Of a stretch of 64,000 nucleotides of DNA, positions 56,043-64,000 are shown one piece after another; position 1 is the stretch's first letter; the number at the start of each line of letters is the position of its first letter. The stretch spans positions 2,294,001 to 2,358,000 of the forward strand of contig NZ_JABWRY020000001.1 in the NCBI RefSeq assembly GCF_014269205.2. Reading direction: 5' to 3'. The position numbers were made by a program, and so were the translations under genes. The notes beneath the pieces were generated by a model. The model saw only the letters and a program-made list of their open reading frames with translations, was not told where the DNA came from and made no database searches. The DNA comes from Pseudomonas kermanshahensis (GTDB taxonomy: Bacteria > Pseudomonadota > Gammaproteobacteria > Pseudomonadales > Pseudomonadaceae).

Positions 56043-56954
56043 TCAGTTTTCGCGGCTGTACATCCTGCATTCAGCCAGCAACGCCAGCAGGTTCGGTTCC
56101 CGTTCCCGCGCCTTCAAAAACACCACGCCAATGTGCTGTTGCAGGCGATAGCGTGGTTGCAGGGCAATCAACTTCACCCGGTTCTCGTAGACCGCAGCGA
56201 TTCGCCCTGGCAGCAGGGCAAAGCCAACGCCGGAGCTGACCATGCTCAGCAGGGTGAAGATATCGTTCACCTGCATGGCCACCTTCGGCTCGAACCCTGC
56301 CTGCTCGAATACCCGCGCACCATCACGGTGGGTGGCAAAGCCTTGGGTCAGGGTGATGAAGGTGGAGTCGGCGAGGTCGGCCAGGTCCACCTCGGCGTGC
56401 TCGGCAAAGGGCGAGTCGGTGGGGACGGCAAGGAAGATGTCGTCGGAGAACAGCGGCAATTGCTCGCAGGCGGGGTCGCAGACGCTTTCGTCCAGCGACA
56501 CCAGGATGGCCTCCAGTTCGTGGTTCTTCAGGCGTTGCAGCAGGTCGACGTTCGAGCCCAGGGTCAGGTCGATGTTGAGCGCGCTGCGGCGCAGTTTCAG
56601 GCCCATGACCAGCTTTGGCACGGTCTTTACCGTTAGCGAGTACAGGGCGCCCAAGCGGAAACGTTCGGCATAGAACCCCGCAGCCTCACGGGTCTGGCGG
56701 ACCATCTGCTCGGCGTCCTGGATCAGCTGGCGGGCTTTTTTCTCCAGCACGTAGGCGCTTTCCAGCGGGATCAGTTGCCGGCCTTCGTGCTTGAACAGGG
56801 GGCAACGCAAGGCGCTTTCCAGCGAGTGGATGGCGCGGTGCACGCTAACGGCACTGGTGGACAGCTCGGCGGCGGCGCGGCCGAGGTTGCCACTGCGCAT
56901 GAAGGCGAGGAAGGTTTCCAGCTTTTTGAGGGTCAGTTCTTCGTCGATGAGCAT
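56043..56954 (-). CDS. LysR-family regulator, MdcR-like
   Basis: This 303-residue LysR regulator has an N-terminal helix-turn-helix (FLAFMRSGNLGRAAAELSTS) and a substrate-binding domain. From residue about 95 on it closely follows what I recall of MdcR, the malonate decarboxylase regulator (LGALYSLTVKTVPKLVMGLK; GVGFALLPGRIAAVYEN). It could control the mdc operon at the other end of the window or be a paralogue acting on a neighbouring operon. It is convergent with the transporter gene, with no terminator hairpin between. Confidence 0.8.
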   Translation of the reverse strand: MLIDEELTLKKLETFLAFMRSGNLGRAAAELSTSAVSVHRAIHSLESALRCPLFKHEGRQLIPLESAYVLEKKARQLIQDAEQMVRQTREAAGFYAERFRLGALYSLTVKTVPKLVMGLKLRRSALNIDLTLGSNVDLLQRLKNHELEAILVSLDESVCDPACEQLPLFSDDIFLAVPTDSPFAEHAEVDLADLADSTFITLTQGFATHRDGARVFEQAGFEPKVAMQVNDIFTLLSMVSSGVGFALLPGRIAAVYENRVKLIALQPRYRLQQHIGVVFLKAREREPNLLALLAECRMYSREN

Positions 56955-57020
56955 GGGCGGCCTGAGAGGTTGGGCAGCGGTTGAAGGTTAGAGCATCGAG
57001 GTGTAGGGGTTGAGTGTTGT

Positions 57021-57072
57021 GGCGCCTGTGAGATCGAGCGCCGCCCGCGCGGCGCTCGATCTCACAGGCGCC
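57021..57072. repeat. Large perfect palindrome after the HAD gene
   Basis: A 24-base-pair perfect stem (57021-57044 with 57049-57072) closes on a four-base loop. The arms begin GGCGCCTGTGAGATCGAGCG. It lies between two minus-strand genes, just downstream of the HAD phosphatase gene, so it could stop its transcript. Its core GCGCCGC-N4-GCGGCGC recurs at 45556 with the loop reversed. Confidence 0.88.
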
Positions 57073-57102
57073 ATTGAACTCAAAGCATGCACCATGCACA
57101 CC

Positions 57103-57759
57103 TCACCCCATCGATTCAATCAACGCCCACAACCGCGCATCATCAAAGTCCTCGATCACCAGCCCAGCCCCGGCGTCCATCAGGCGTTCGGCAGTCTGAG
57201 TAGTCGCAACGCCAACCGTAAAGATCCCCGCACCACTGGCAGCCTTGACCCCGGGCAACGAGTCCTCGAAGGCCAGCGCTTGCCCGGCCTCGGCCCCGAG
57301 CCGCTGTAGCCCGGTGAGGTAGGGCAGCGGGTCCGGCTTGGCTCGCTCAAGCTCCTCGGCCACCAACACATGCTCGAAGCGGGCCTCCAGCCCCATGGCC
57401 TGCAACATGTGCTCGGCATTGAGCCGGGGGGCGTTGGTCACCACGCACATCCCCAGGCCACAGGCTTGGCCGTGCTCCAGCAAGCGCAACAGGCCGGGCA
57501 TGGGCGCAAGCGACGGCGCCAGCGAGCGGAACAACGCCTCTTTGCGATCCGCCAGGGCCAGGCATTGCTGCGGGCTGGCATCGGCAAACAACTCGGCGAA
57601 CAGTTCGCCGTTGGCCCGGCCACTGACCTGTGCATCGAACTGGGCCTGGCTCAGTTCACGGCCGTCATGCTCGCGCAGCAACTGGCGGAAAGCCTGCAGG
57701 TGCAGGGTATCGGTGTCGGTGAGGGTTCCGTCGAGGTCGAACAGCAGGGCAGTCAGCAT
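57103..57759 (-). CDS. HAD-family sugar-phosphatase-like hydrolase
   Basis: This 218-residue haloacid dehalogenase-superfamily phosphatase has motif I FDLDGTLTDTD, motif II VVTNAPR, motif III Lys in ERAKPDP and motif IV FEDSLPGVKAA. It resembles phosphoglycolate phosphatase/beta-phosphoglucomutase-type enzymes; the substrate is not clear. The start at 57759 (MLTALLFDLDG) is preferred over a frame nine residues longer. It is divergent from lexA2 with 93 bases between. Confidence 0.85.
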   Translation of the reverse strand: MLTALLFDLDGTLTDTDTLHLQAFRQLLREHDGRELSQAQFDAQVSGRANGELFAELFADASPQQCLALADRKEALFRSLAPSLAPMPGLLRLLEHGQACGLGMCVVTNAPRLNAEHMLQAMGLEARFEHVLVAEELERAKPDPLPYLTGLQRLGAEAGQALAFEDSLPGVKAASGAGIFTVGVATTQTAERLMDAGAGLVIEDFDDARLWALIESMG

Positions 57760-57844
57760 CAGGTATCCAGGTATGAAAAAACACAAGCCCGACGATCATA
57801 ACCAATGCGGACGACGAAGGGGGCTGTTCAGTGTGTGGCGAAAA

Positions 57845-57860
57845 GAGTACAAATGTACTC
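57845..57860. promoter_or_regulatory. LexA2 operator at the lexA2 start
   Basis: GAGTAC-AAAT-GTACTC is a perfect 16-base palindrome that fits the AGTAC-N4-GTRCT type of box known for the second LexA of P. putida. It covers the first start codon of lexA2, so bound repressor would block both transcription start and ribosome access. The site implies self-regulation of the lexA2-imuA-imuB-dnaE2 operon. Confidence 0.8.
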
Positions 57861-58470
57861 CATGGACAATCTGACCCCCAAACGCCGCGCCATTCTCGAA
57901 TTTATTCGTGAGCGCATTGCTGACCACGGCCAGCCACCGAGCCTTGCCGACATCGCCACGCGCTTCGGCTTCGCCTCGCGCAGCGTCGCGCGTAAACACA
58001 TCACCGCCCTGTGCCAGGCCGGCCATATCGACGTCACGCCGAACCAGGCGCGAGGTATTCGCCTGGCTCAACCGCTGCGCCGCCCGGAAATCCTGGAAGT
58101 GCCGGTGCTGGGCCAGGTCGCGGCAGGTGCCCCGATCGGCCCGGACCTCGACATTCACGAGCAGTTGCTGCTCGACCCCAGCCTGTTCCGGCGCACGCCC
58201 GATTACCTGTTGAAAGTGCGCGGCGACTCGATGGTCGATGACGGCATCTTCGACGGTGACCTGGTCGGCATTCGGCAACAGGGCGAGGCCCGTGACGGGC
58301 AGGTCGTGGTCGCCCGCCTGGACGGCGAGGTGACCATCAAGCGCTTGCAGCGTCAGCCTGGCGGTTACCGGCTGTTGCCGCGCAACCCGGCCTATGCGCC
58401 GATCGATGTGGGCCCTGAGCAGGAGTTCTTCATTGAAGGCGTGTTCTGCGGCCTGCTGAGGCGCGACTGA
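57853..58470 (+). CDS. lexA2: SOS repressor LexA2
   Basis: This 205-residue LexA has a winged helix-turn-helix (PPSLADIATRFGFASRSVAR), the self-cleavage Ala-Gly in QVAAGAPI, the nucleophile Ser in VRGDSMVDDGIF and the Lys in DGEVTIKRL. RecA filaments trigger self-cleavage and derepress the downstream mutagenesis genes. The first ATG (57853) lies inside the operator; ATG 57862 (MDNLTPKRR) is an alternative, and neither has a strong Shine-Dalgarno. The stop overlaps imuA by three bases. Confidence 0.92.
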   Translation: MYSMDNLTPKRRAILEFIRERIADHGQPPSLADIATRFGFASRSVARKHITALCQAGHIDVTPNQARGIRLAQPLRRPEILEVPVLGQVAAGAPIGPDLDIHEQLLLDPSLFRRTPDYLLKVRGDSMVDDGIFDGDLVGIRQQGEARDGQVVVARLDGEVTIKRLQRQPGGYRLLPRNPAYAPIDVGPEQEFFIEGVFCGLLRRD

Positions 58471-59084
58471 TGGGCGCGGTGGTCGATCTCGACAGGCTGC
58501 TCGATCAGCGTCAGGTCTGGCGCGGGCGGCAGGTTCAGGCCCGGCCACTGGGGTTGCAGCCGACCGGGCATGCCGCGCTCGACCAACGCCTGCCCGAGGG
58601 CGGCTGGCCGGCCGCGGCGCTCAGCGAACTGCTGCTGGCCAGCCCGGGGTGCGGTGAGCTGCAACTGCTGTGGCCCTCACTGGCGCGCCTGACTACAGAA
58701 GGTGGCCGCGTGGTGCTGGTCGCGCCGCCGTTCATTCCCTATGCCCCGGCCTGGCAGGCAGCGGGGGTGGATCTACGCTGGCTGGCCCAGGTTAGCGCCA
58801 CGCCTGCCGACGCACTGTGGGCGGCTGAGCAATGCCTGCGTTCAGGCAGTTGCGCCGCCGTGTTGTGCTGGCCGGAGCGCGCCGATGACCGGGCACTGCG
58901 GCGCCTGCAGGTGGCCGCCGAGACCGGCCAGGCGCTGGCGTTCGCCTGTCGCCCACAGCAGGCGGCACACAACCCGTCGCCGGCCGCTCTGCGTATTGCC
59001 ATCGACACTCGGCCGGCACAGTGGCGTGTGCTCAAGAGCCGGGGCGGCATGCCGCCAGCGCTGCCCATCGCGCTGCCCGGCTGA
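58470..59084 (+). CDS. imuA: Translesion synthesis accessory protein ImuA
   Basis: This 204-residue RecA/SulA-like protein belongs to the ImuA-ImuB-DnaE2 mutasome. It has the central ALSELLLASPGCGELQLLWP and RVVLVAPPFIPYAPAW segments seen in ImuA/SulA-related proteins, but no complete Walker A. Position between lexA2 and imuB makes the assignment firm. It is induced with the rest of the operon on DNA damage. Confidence 0.88.
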   Translation: MGAVVDLDRLLDQRQVWRGRQVQARPLGLQPTGHAALDQRLPEGGWPAAALSELLLASPGCGELQLLWPSLARLTTEGGRVVLVAPPFIPYAPAWQAAGVDLRWLAQVSATPADALWAAEQCLRSGSCAAVLCWPERADDRALRRLQVAAETGQALAFACRPQQAAHNPSPAALRIAIDTRPAQWRVLKSRGGMPPALPIALPG

Positions 59085-59096
59085 GGCTGATGCATC

Positions 59097-60515
59097 ATGC
59101 TCTGGGCCTGCATTCTGCTGCCACAGCTGGCGCTGGACACTGTTCTGCGCGAGCGTGACGACCCTGAAACGCCCCTGGTAGTGATTGGCGGCCCGACACA
59201 GCGCCGTGTGCTACAGGCGGTCAACCCCGCTGCCGCAGCGCTCGGCCTGCGTGCCGGGCAAACCCTGACCACGGCGCGTGCCTTGGCCGATGGCTTCACC
59301 TGCGTAGAGGCCGATGACAAACGCATCGAGCAGTTGCAACAGCTGCTGGCAGCCTGGGCCTATCGCTTCAGCGCCCAGGTAAGCCTGCATTACCCAAGGG
59401 CTTTGTTGTTGGAGGTCGGCTCCAGCCTGCAGCTGTTTGGCCCCTGGCCGTTGTTCGAGGCACGCCTGCGCCAGGAGCTCAGCGCGTTGGGCTTGCGGCA
59501 GCGCATCGTGCTGGCCAGCAACCCGGTGGCGGCCCGCATGCTCGCCAACGGCCACGATGGCCTGGCGGTAACCTGTGCCGACGCCACCCGCGCCGTGCTG
59601 GCACAGATGCCCATCGACCGTGTCGGCTTGCCGCTAGAGGCCGCCGAGGCCTTTGCCCGCATGGGGTTGCGCCAGTTGGGCCAGGTGCTGGCCTTGCCGC
59701 GCGACGCCCTGGCCAAGCGCTTTTCTGCGCAGGTCCAGTTGCACTTGGACCAACTGCTCGGCCTGCGTACCCTGGGGCTGGGCTTCTACCAGCCGCCGGA
59801 CCGCTTCGAGTCGCGCCTGGAGCTGAACTTCGACGTGGAGTCGCACCAGGCGTTGTTGTTCCCGCTGCGCAGAATGCTCAACGACCTCGGCGCGTTCCTG
59901 GCTGGGCGCGATTGTGGCGTGCAGCGTTTTTGCCTGCACCTGGAGCATGCCCAAGGGCCGGACACGTTGCTCAAGGTTGGCCTGCTGGCGGCCGAACGTG
60001 ACCCTGCCATGCTCTTCGAACTGGCAAAAGGGCGCCTGGAGCCCCTGCAAATCCCCGCCCCGGTACGCAACCTGCGCTTGGTCGCCGATGACCTGCCACC
60101 TTTCGTGCCCCAGCACCAGGCGCTGTTCGATCCCCGCGCCCAGCAGGCGCAGCCCTGGGAGCAGTTGCGTGAACGCTTGCGCGCACGGTTGGGCGACGAG
60201 GCCGTCAAGGGGCTGAGCGCCGAGGCCGATCACCGCCCCGAATGTGCCTGGCAAGCGGCAGAGCAGGGCGCCCAAGGCAGCCTGCCGGTGTTGCCGGGTA
60301 GCCGCCCCGGCTGGCTGTTGCCGGCGCCCGTGGCGCTGGAGGCGGCCGGCCACCGTGTGCTGGGGCATGCCGAGCGCATCGAGTCGGGCTGGTGGGACGG
60401 GGGCGACGTGCGCCGTGACTACTACCGCATCGAAACCCGCGACGGCCTGCGCGGCTGGGCCTACCGCGACCTCAGCCAGCCAGGCCCTTTGTGGTTGCAA
60501 GGCTGGTTTGCATGA
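59097..60515 (+). CDS. imuB: Y-family polymerase-like mutasome hub ImuB
   Basis: This 472-residue ImuB has an N-terminal Y-family palm-like region that starts [15 protein letters not shown]. At the positions where active Y-family polymerases keep their metal-binding acidic residues, it has non-acidic ones, so it should be catalytically dead. In known systems it recruits DnaE2 and ImuA to the beta clamp. It begins 12 bases after imuA and overlaps dnaE2 by four. Confidence 0.9.
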   Translation: MLWACILLPQLALDTVLRERDDPETPLVVIGGPTQRRVLQAVNPAAAALGLRAGQTLTTARALADGFTCVEADDKRIEQLQQLLAAWAYRFSAQVSLHYPRALLLEVGSSLQLFGPWPLFEARLRQELSALGLRQRIVLASNPVAARMLANGHDGLAVTCADATRAVLAQMPIDRVGLPLEAAEAFARMGLRQLGQVLALPRDALAKRFSAQVQLHLDQLLGLRTLGLGFYQPPDRFESRLELNFDVESHQALLFPLRRMLNDLGAFLAGRDCGVQRFCLHLEHAQGPDTLLKVGLLAAERDPAMLFELAKGRLEPLQIPAPVRNLRLVADDLPPFVPQHQALFDPRAQQAQPWEQLRERLRARLGDEAVKGLSAEADHRPECAWQAAEQGAQGSLPVLPGSRPGWLLPAPVALEAAGHRVLGHAERIESGWWDGGDVRRDYYRIETRDGLRGWAYRDLSQPGPLWLQGWFA

Positions 60516-63500
60516 GCCGGTTCGGGTATGCCGAATTGCACTGCCTGTCGAACTTCAGCTTCCAGCGGGGGGCGTCGAGTGCCGATGAGTTGTTCAAGCG
60601 TGCGCGCGAGCAGGGCTATGACGCCCTGGCGATCACCGATGAGTGCACCTTGGCCGGTATCGTCCGCGCCTGGCAGGCCGCCAAGGCGCACCAGCTGCGG
60701 CTGATTATCGGCAGCGAAGTCCGCCTGCAGGATGGCCCGAAACTGGTGCTGCTGGCGGAAAACCTCACCGGTTACCAGAGCCTGTGCGCGCTGATTACCC
60801 GTGCGCGACGGCGGGCGGAAAAGGGCGCCTATCAACTGTTCAGCGAGGACCTGCGCGAGCATCACCAAGGCTTGCTGGCGCTGTGGGTTGCCGAGGATGC
60901 CGACGACCCTGAACCCGGTGAGGGTTTGCGCACGCTGTTCGCCGAGCGGCTGTGGCTGGCCGTGCACCTGCACCGTGGCAGTGATGACGAGGTGCGGCTT
61001 GGCAAACTGCGCCAGTTGGCGAGCAAGGTCGGTATCCGCGCAGTGGCCTGCGGTGACGTGCACATGCATGCACGCGGTCGCCGTGCCCTGCAAGATTGCA
61101 TGACCGCCATCCGCCATCATTGCCAGGTGGCCGAAGCGGGTCGCTACCTGTACGCCAATGGCGAGCGTCACCTGCGCAGCCCTGAGCAGTTACAGGAACT
61201 GTACCCGGCCGACCTGCTGGCCGAGACCCTGGTCATCGCCGAGCGCTGCCGTTTCGACTTGAGCGAACTGAAGTACCAGTACCCGCGTGAATTGGTGCCA
61301 GACAGCCACACCCCGGCCAGCTGGCTGCGCGAGCTGTGCGAGCGCGGCTTGCCGATGCGCTGGCCGGGTGGGCCGAGCGACAAGGTGCGCGAGGTGCTGG
61401 CAAAGGAGCTGGCGCTGATCGAGGAACTGGCCTACGAAAGCTATTTTTTGACCGTGCACGATATCGTCGCCTTCGCCCGCAGCCAGCATATCCTCTGCCA
61501 GGGCCGGGGCTCGGCCGCCAACTCGGTGGTGTGTTTCGTGCTGGGGATTACCGAACTCGACCCCATGGAGCACCGTTTACTGTTCGAGCGCTTTCTGTCC
61601 CGCGAACGCAATGAGCCGCCCGACATCGACGTGGACTTCGAGCACGACCGCCGCGAAGAGGTGATCCAGTATGTGTTCCGGCGCTATGGCCGGCACCGGG
61701 CCGCACTCACCGCCGTGGTCAACACCTACCATGCTGCCGGTGCGGTGCGTGATGTGGCGCGGGTGCTGGGGCTGCCGGCGGACCAGGTGGATGCGCTGGC
61801 CAAGTGCTGTGGCCGCTGGAGTGATCGCATCCCCGATGCGCAACGCCTGGCCGAGGCCGGTTTCGAGGCCAGCAGCCCGTCGCTGCGGCGGGTGCTGGTT
61901 CTGGCCGGTGAGCTGATCGGTTTTCCCCGGCACCTGTCGCAACACCCTGGCGGTTTTGTCATCTCGCAGCAGCCGCTGGATCAACTGGTGCCAGTGGAAA
62001 ACGCCGCCATGCAAGAGCGCACCGTGATCCAGTGGGACAAGGACGACCTGGACATGGTCGGTTTGCTCAAGGTCGATGTGCTGGCGCTGGGCATGCTCAG
62101 TGCCTTGCGCCGCTGCTTCGACCTGCTGCAGCGCCACCGGGGCCGGCAATTGACGCTGGCAAGCATCCCGGGGGAGGACCCAGCCACCTACGCGATGATC
62201 AGCCGAGCCGAAACCATGGGCGTGTTCCAGATCGAATCTCGGGCGCAGATGGCCATGTTGCCGCGGCTCAAGCCCGTCACGTTCTACGATCTGGTCATCG
62301 AGGTGGCCATCGTGCGCCCCGGGCCGATTCAGGGTGACATGGTCCACCCGTATTTGCGCCGGCGCCTGAAGCAGGAGCCCGTGACATACCCCTCGCCTAA
62401 ATTGCAGGAAGTGTTCGAGCGCACCCTGGGTGTGCCGTTGTTTCAGGAACAGGTGATGGAGCTGGCGATGGTGGCTGCCGATTACAGCCCGGGCGAGGCC
62501 GACCAGCTACGCCGCAGCATGGCGGCCTGGAAGCGCCACGGCGGGCTGGAGCCGCACCGCGAACGGCTGATTCAAGGCATGTTGCGCAATGGTTACGAAC
62601 GGTCGTTTGCCGAGCGCATCTTCGAGCAGATCAAGGGGTTTGGCAGCTATGGCTTCCCCGAGTCCCACGCGGCCAGTTTCGCCTTGCTGTGTTACGCGAG
62701 CAGCTGGCTCAAATGCCATGAGCCGGCCATTTTCACCTGCGCGCTGGTCAACAGCTGGCCGATGGGCTTTTACAGCCCTGACCAACTGCTGCAGGACGCC
62801 CGGCGCCAGGGCGTCGAGGTGCGGCCGGTGGATGTGTTTCACAGCGAATGGGATTGCACGCTTGAACCGGTGGGTGAACACGCGCTGGCCATACGCTTGG
62901 GGCTGCGGCAGGTCCGTGGTTTTGCCGAAGCTGACGCCCGGCGTCTGGAGCAGGCGAGGGCGCAACGGCCTTGGCGCGATGTTGAAGACTTGTGCCTGCG
63001 TGCAGGGCTCGACCACCGCGCCCGTGCCCGTCTGGCTGATGCCGGGGCCCTGAGGGCTTTGGCGCGTGACCGTCATCAGGCGCGTTGGCAGGTGGCGGCG
63101 GTGCAGCCACAGTTGCCCTTGTTCGCAGAGGTCGAAGCGTTACCTGAGGTCGTGGTTGCGTTGCCTGCACCGACTGTCGGCGAGGACCTGGTTGCCGACT
63201 ACCAGACCCTGGGCACCACGCTTGGGCCCCACCCGTTGCGGCTGCTGCGCCCTCGTTTGCGAGCGTTGGGTTGCCGCAGTTCGCACGAGCTGTCAGCTGT
63301 CGAGCATGGCGACAACATTGCCGTGGCCGGGCTGGTGGTGGGCAGGCAACGCCCGCAGACGGCCAGCGGGGTGACGTTCGTGACGCTGGAGGATGAGTAC
63401 GGCATGGTCAACGTGGTGGTCTGGCGTGACTTGGCCGAGCGGCAGAGGCGGGCGTTGGTGGGGGCGCAATTGCTCAAGGTGAGCGGGCGGCTGGAGCAGG

Positions 63501-63592
63501 AGAACGGGGTGCGTCACCTGATTGCGCGGCGGCTGGAGGATATCAGCACCTTGCTGCAGGGGCTGGATGTGCGCAGCCGCGATTTTCATTAG
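60512..63592 (+). CDS. dnaE2: Error-prone DNA polymerase DnaE2
   Basis: This 1026-residue C-family polymerase carries out translesion synthesis. It has an N-terminal PHP domain ([20 protein letters not shown]), catalytic acidic residues in [16 protein letters not shown], helix-hairpin-helix DNA-binding elements near 820-880 and an OB-fold near 950-1000 ([20 protein letters not shown]). It is shorter than replicative DnaE and lacks its extreme C-terminus. ATG 60512 overlaps the imuB stop; it is the last gene of the SOS cassette and is followed by a REP pair. Confidence 0.93.
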   Translation: MSRFGYAELHCLSNFSFQRGASSADELFKRAREQGYDALAITDECTLAGIVRAWQAAKAHQLRLIIGSEVRLQDGPKLVLLAENLTGYQSLCALITRARRRAEKGAYQLFSEDLREHHQGLLALWVAEDADDPEPGEGLRTLFAERLWLAVHLHRGSDDEVRLGKLRQLASKVGIRAVACGDVHMHARGRRALQDCMTAIRHHCQVAEAGRYLYANGERHLRSPEQLQELYPADLLAETLVIAERCRFDLSELKYQYPRELVPDSHTPASWLRELCERGLPMRWPGGPSDKVREVLAKELALIEELAYESYFLTVHDIVAFARSQHILCQGRGSAANSVVCFVLGITELDPMEHRLLFERFLSRERNEPPDIDVDFEHDRREEVIQYVFRRYGRHRAALTAVVNTYHAAGAVRDVARVLGLPADQVDALAKCCGRWSDRIPDAQRLAEAGFEASSPSLRRVLVLAGELIGFPRHLSQHPGGFVISQQPLDQLVPVENAAMQERTVIQWDKDDLDMVGLLKVDVLALGMLSALRRCFDLLQRHRGRQLTLASIPGEDPATYAMISRAETMGVFQIESRAQMAMLPRLKPVTFYDLVIEVAIVRPGPIQGDMVHPYLRRRLKQEPVTYPSPKLQEVFERTLGVPLFQEQVMELAMVAADYSPGEADQLRRSMAAWKRHGGLEPHRERLIQGMLRNGYERSFAERIFEQIKGFGSYGFPESHAASFALLCYASSWLKCHEPAIFTCALVNSWPMGFYSPDQLLQDARRQGVEVRPVDVFHSEWDCTLEPVGEHALAIRLGLRQVRGFAEADARRLEQARAQRPWRDVEDLCLRAGLDHRARARLADAGALRALARDRHQARWQVAAVQPQLPLFAEVEALPEVVVALPAPTVGEDLVADYQTLGTTLGPHPLRLLRPRLRALGCRSSHELSAVEHGDNIAVAGLVVGRQRPQTASGVTFVTLEDEYGMVNVVVWRDLAERQRRALVGAQLLKVSGRLEQENGVRHLIARRLEDISTLLQGLDVRSRDFH

Positions 63593-63621
63593 CCTGCCAG
63601 CGTTGCCTGTTGCGTTGACCG

Positions 63622-63720
63622 TTGTAGGAGCAGCCTTGCGCTGCGAAGAGGCCGGTGACAACTTCAGCAGATCTTCTCTGGTATCGCCGGCCTCTTCGCA
63701 GCGCAAGGCTGCTCCTACAA
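63622..63720. repeat. Inverted REP pair after dnaE2
   Basis: The left arm TTGTAGGAGCAGCCTTGCGC and its exact inverted copy (GCGCAAGGCTGCTCCTACAA), each extended through CTGCGAAGAGGCCGG, are separated by about 31 bases. It lies between convergent genes and probably ends both transcripts. Confidence 0.93.
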
Positions 63721-63736
63721 GGGTTAGGCAAGGGCT

Positions 63737-64000
63737 TCAGACCATCGCCAAGCGTTGCTTGCGGGTCGGTACTGGGAATGCTCGGTCAATCGCCCGCAGG
63801 TCTTCGCTGCTCAGGGTCAGCAAGCCGGCCGCCGCATTCAGTCGCACATGCTCTGGGTTTACCGCCTTGGGAATGGCAATCACCCCCTCATCACGGGTCA
63901 CCCAGGCCAGGCTGACCTGGGCCGGTGTCGCACCGTGGCGCTCGGCGATCTCGGCCAGCACAGGGTGCTGCAACAACTGCCCGGCCTGGGCCAATGGGCA
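63737..64000 (-). CDS. Aldo/keto reductase, 3' part
   Basis: This is the C-terminal 87 residues of an aldo/keto reductase whose start lies beyond the window. The frame is open to the edge (CPLAQ...), followed by HPVLAEIAERHGATPAQVSL, IPKAVNPEHVRLNAAAG and a terminal LSSEDLRAID, all typical of the NADPH-binding end of the family. It is convergent with dnaE2. Confidence 0.87.
   Translation of the reverse strand, partial: CPLAQAGQLLQHPVLAEIAERHGATPAQVSLAWVTRDEGVIAIPKAVNPEHVRLNAAAGLLTLSSEDLRAIDRAFPVPTRKQRLAMV

Overview
The window looks like a chromosomal segment of the Pseudomonas putida group. It has high-GC coding sequence packed into ATGA-overlapping operons. It carries two REP (repetitive extragenic palindrome) families, a lexA2-imuA-imuB-dnaE2 mutagenesis cassette, a quinohemoprotein amine dehydrogenase cluster whose gamma subunit keeps every cross-link residue of the P. 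putida enzyme, and a giant Mn(II)-oxidase-type multicopper oxidase. No tRNA, rRNA, CRISPR array or intact insertion sequence was seen.

Layout. 1-3347: end of a malonate decarboxylase operon (mdcE-G-H) with the MadLM malonate transporter. 3348-15161: a six-gene operon led by a 1955-residue multicopper oxidase (MnxG/McoA class), followed by a membrane-anchored beta-propeller, two SCO1/SenC copper chaperones, a cytochrome c fused to a periplasmic binding protein, and a SurA-like protein without a PPIase domain. 15162-24961: a second operon with a receiver-only response regulator, a type II secretion/type IV pilus-like machine (ATPase, PilM/N/O/P-like inner-membrane proteins, lipoprotein secretin, three pseudopilins) and, overlapping it, csgE-csgF-csgG. 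No csgA/csgB and no GspF/PilC platform protein is present. Both operons start with a sigma-54 -24/-12 promoter preceded by dyads of the form TTCCCC-N6-GGGGAA. They therefore appear to form one regulon, plausibly synthesis, copper loading and export of the oxidase.

25552-26352 and 44664-45485 are orphan RHS-core genes with unrelated C-terminal tips. 26556-41951 is a quinohemoprotein amine dehydrogenase (qhp/pea) region: sigma-54 activator, peptide exporter, subtilisin-like protease, flavin monooxygenase, outer-membrane channel, aldehyde dehydrogenase, alpha subunit, radical SAM cross-linking enzyme, gamma subunit, beta subunit and acyl-CoA ligase. Together these would take an amine to an aldehyde, an acid and probably an acyl-CoA.

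41988-44504 is a UvrA2-type ATPase. 45782-50646 is an M20 amidohydrolase, MHS transporter, amidase and IclR set. 50635-56007 is an AraC regulator divergent from an SDR, 3-ketosteroid-dehydrogenase-like flavoprotein, NIPSNAP protein and AAHS transporter operon of unknown substrate. 56043-56954 is an MdcR-like LysR regulator, 57103-57759 a HAD phosphatase, 57853-63592 the SOS mutagenesis cassette with a LexA2 operator, and 63737-64000 the 3' end of an aldo/keto reductase.

The most unusual content is the secretin/pseudopilus plus CsgEFG hybrid, its shared sigma-54 control with the oxidase operon, and two REP pairs lying in frame inside genes of that locus.
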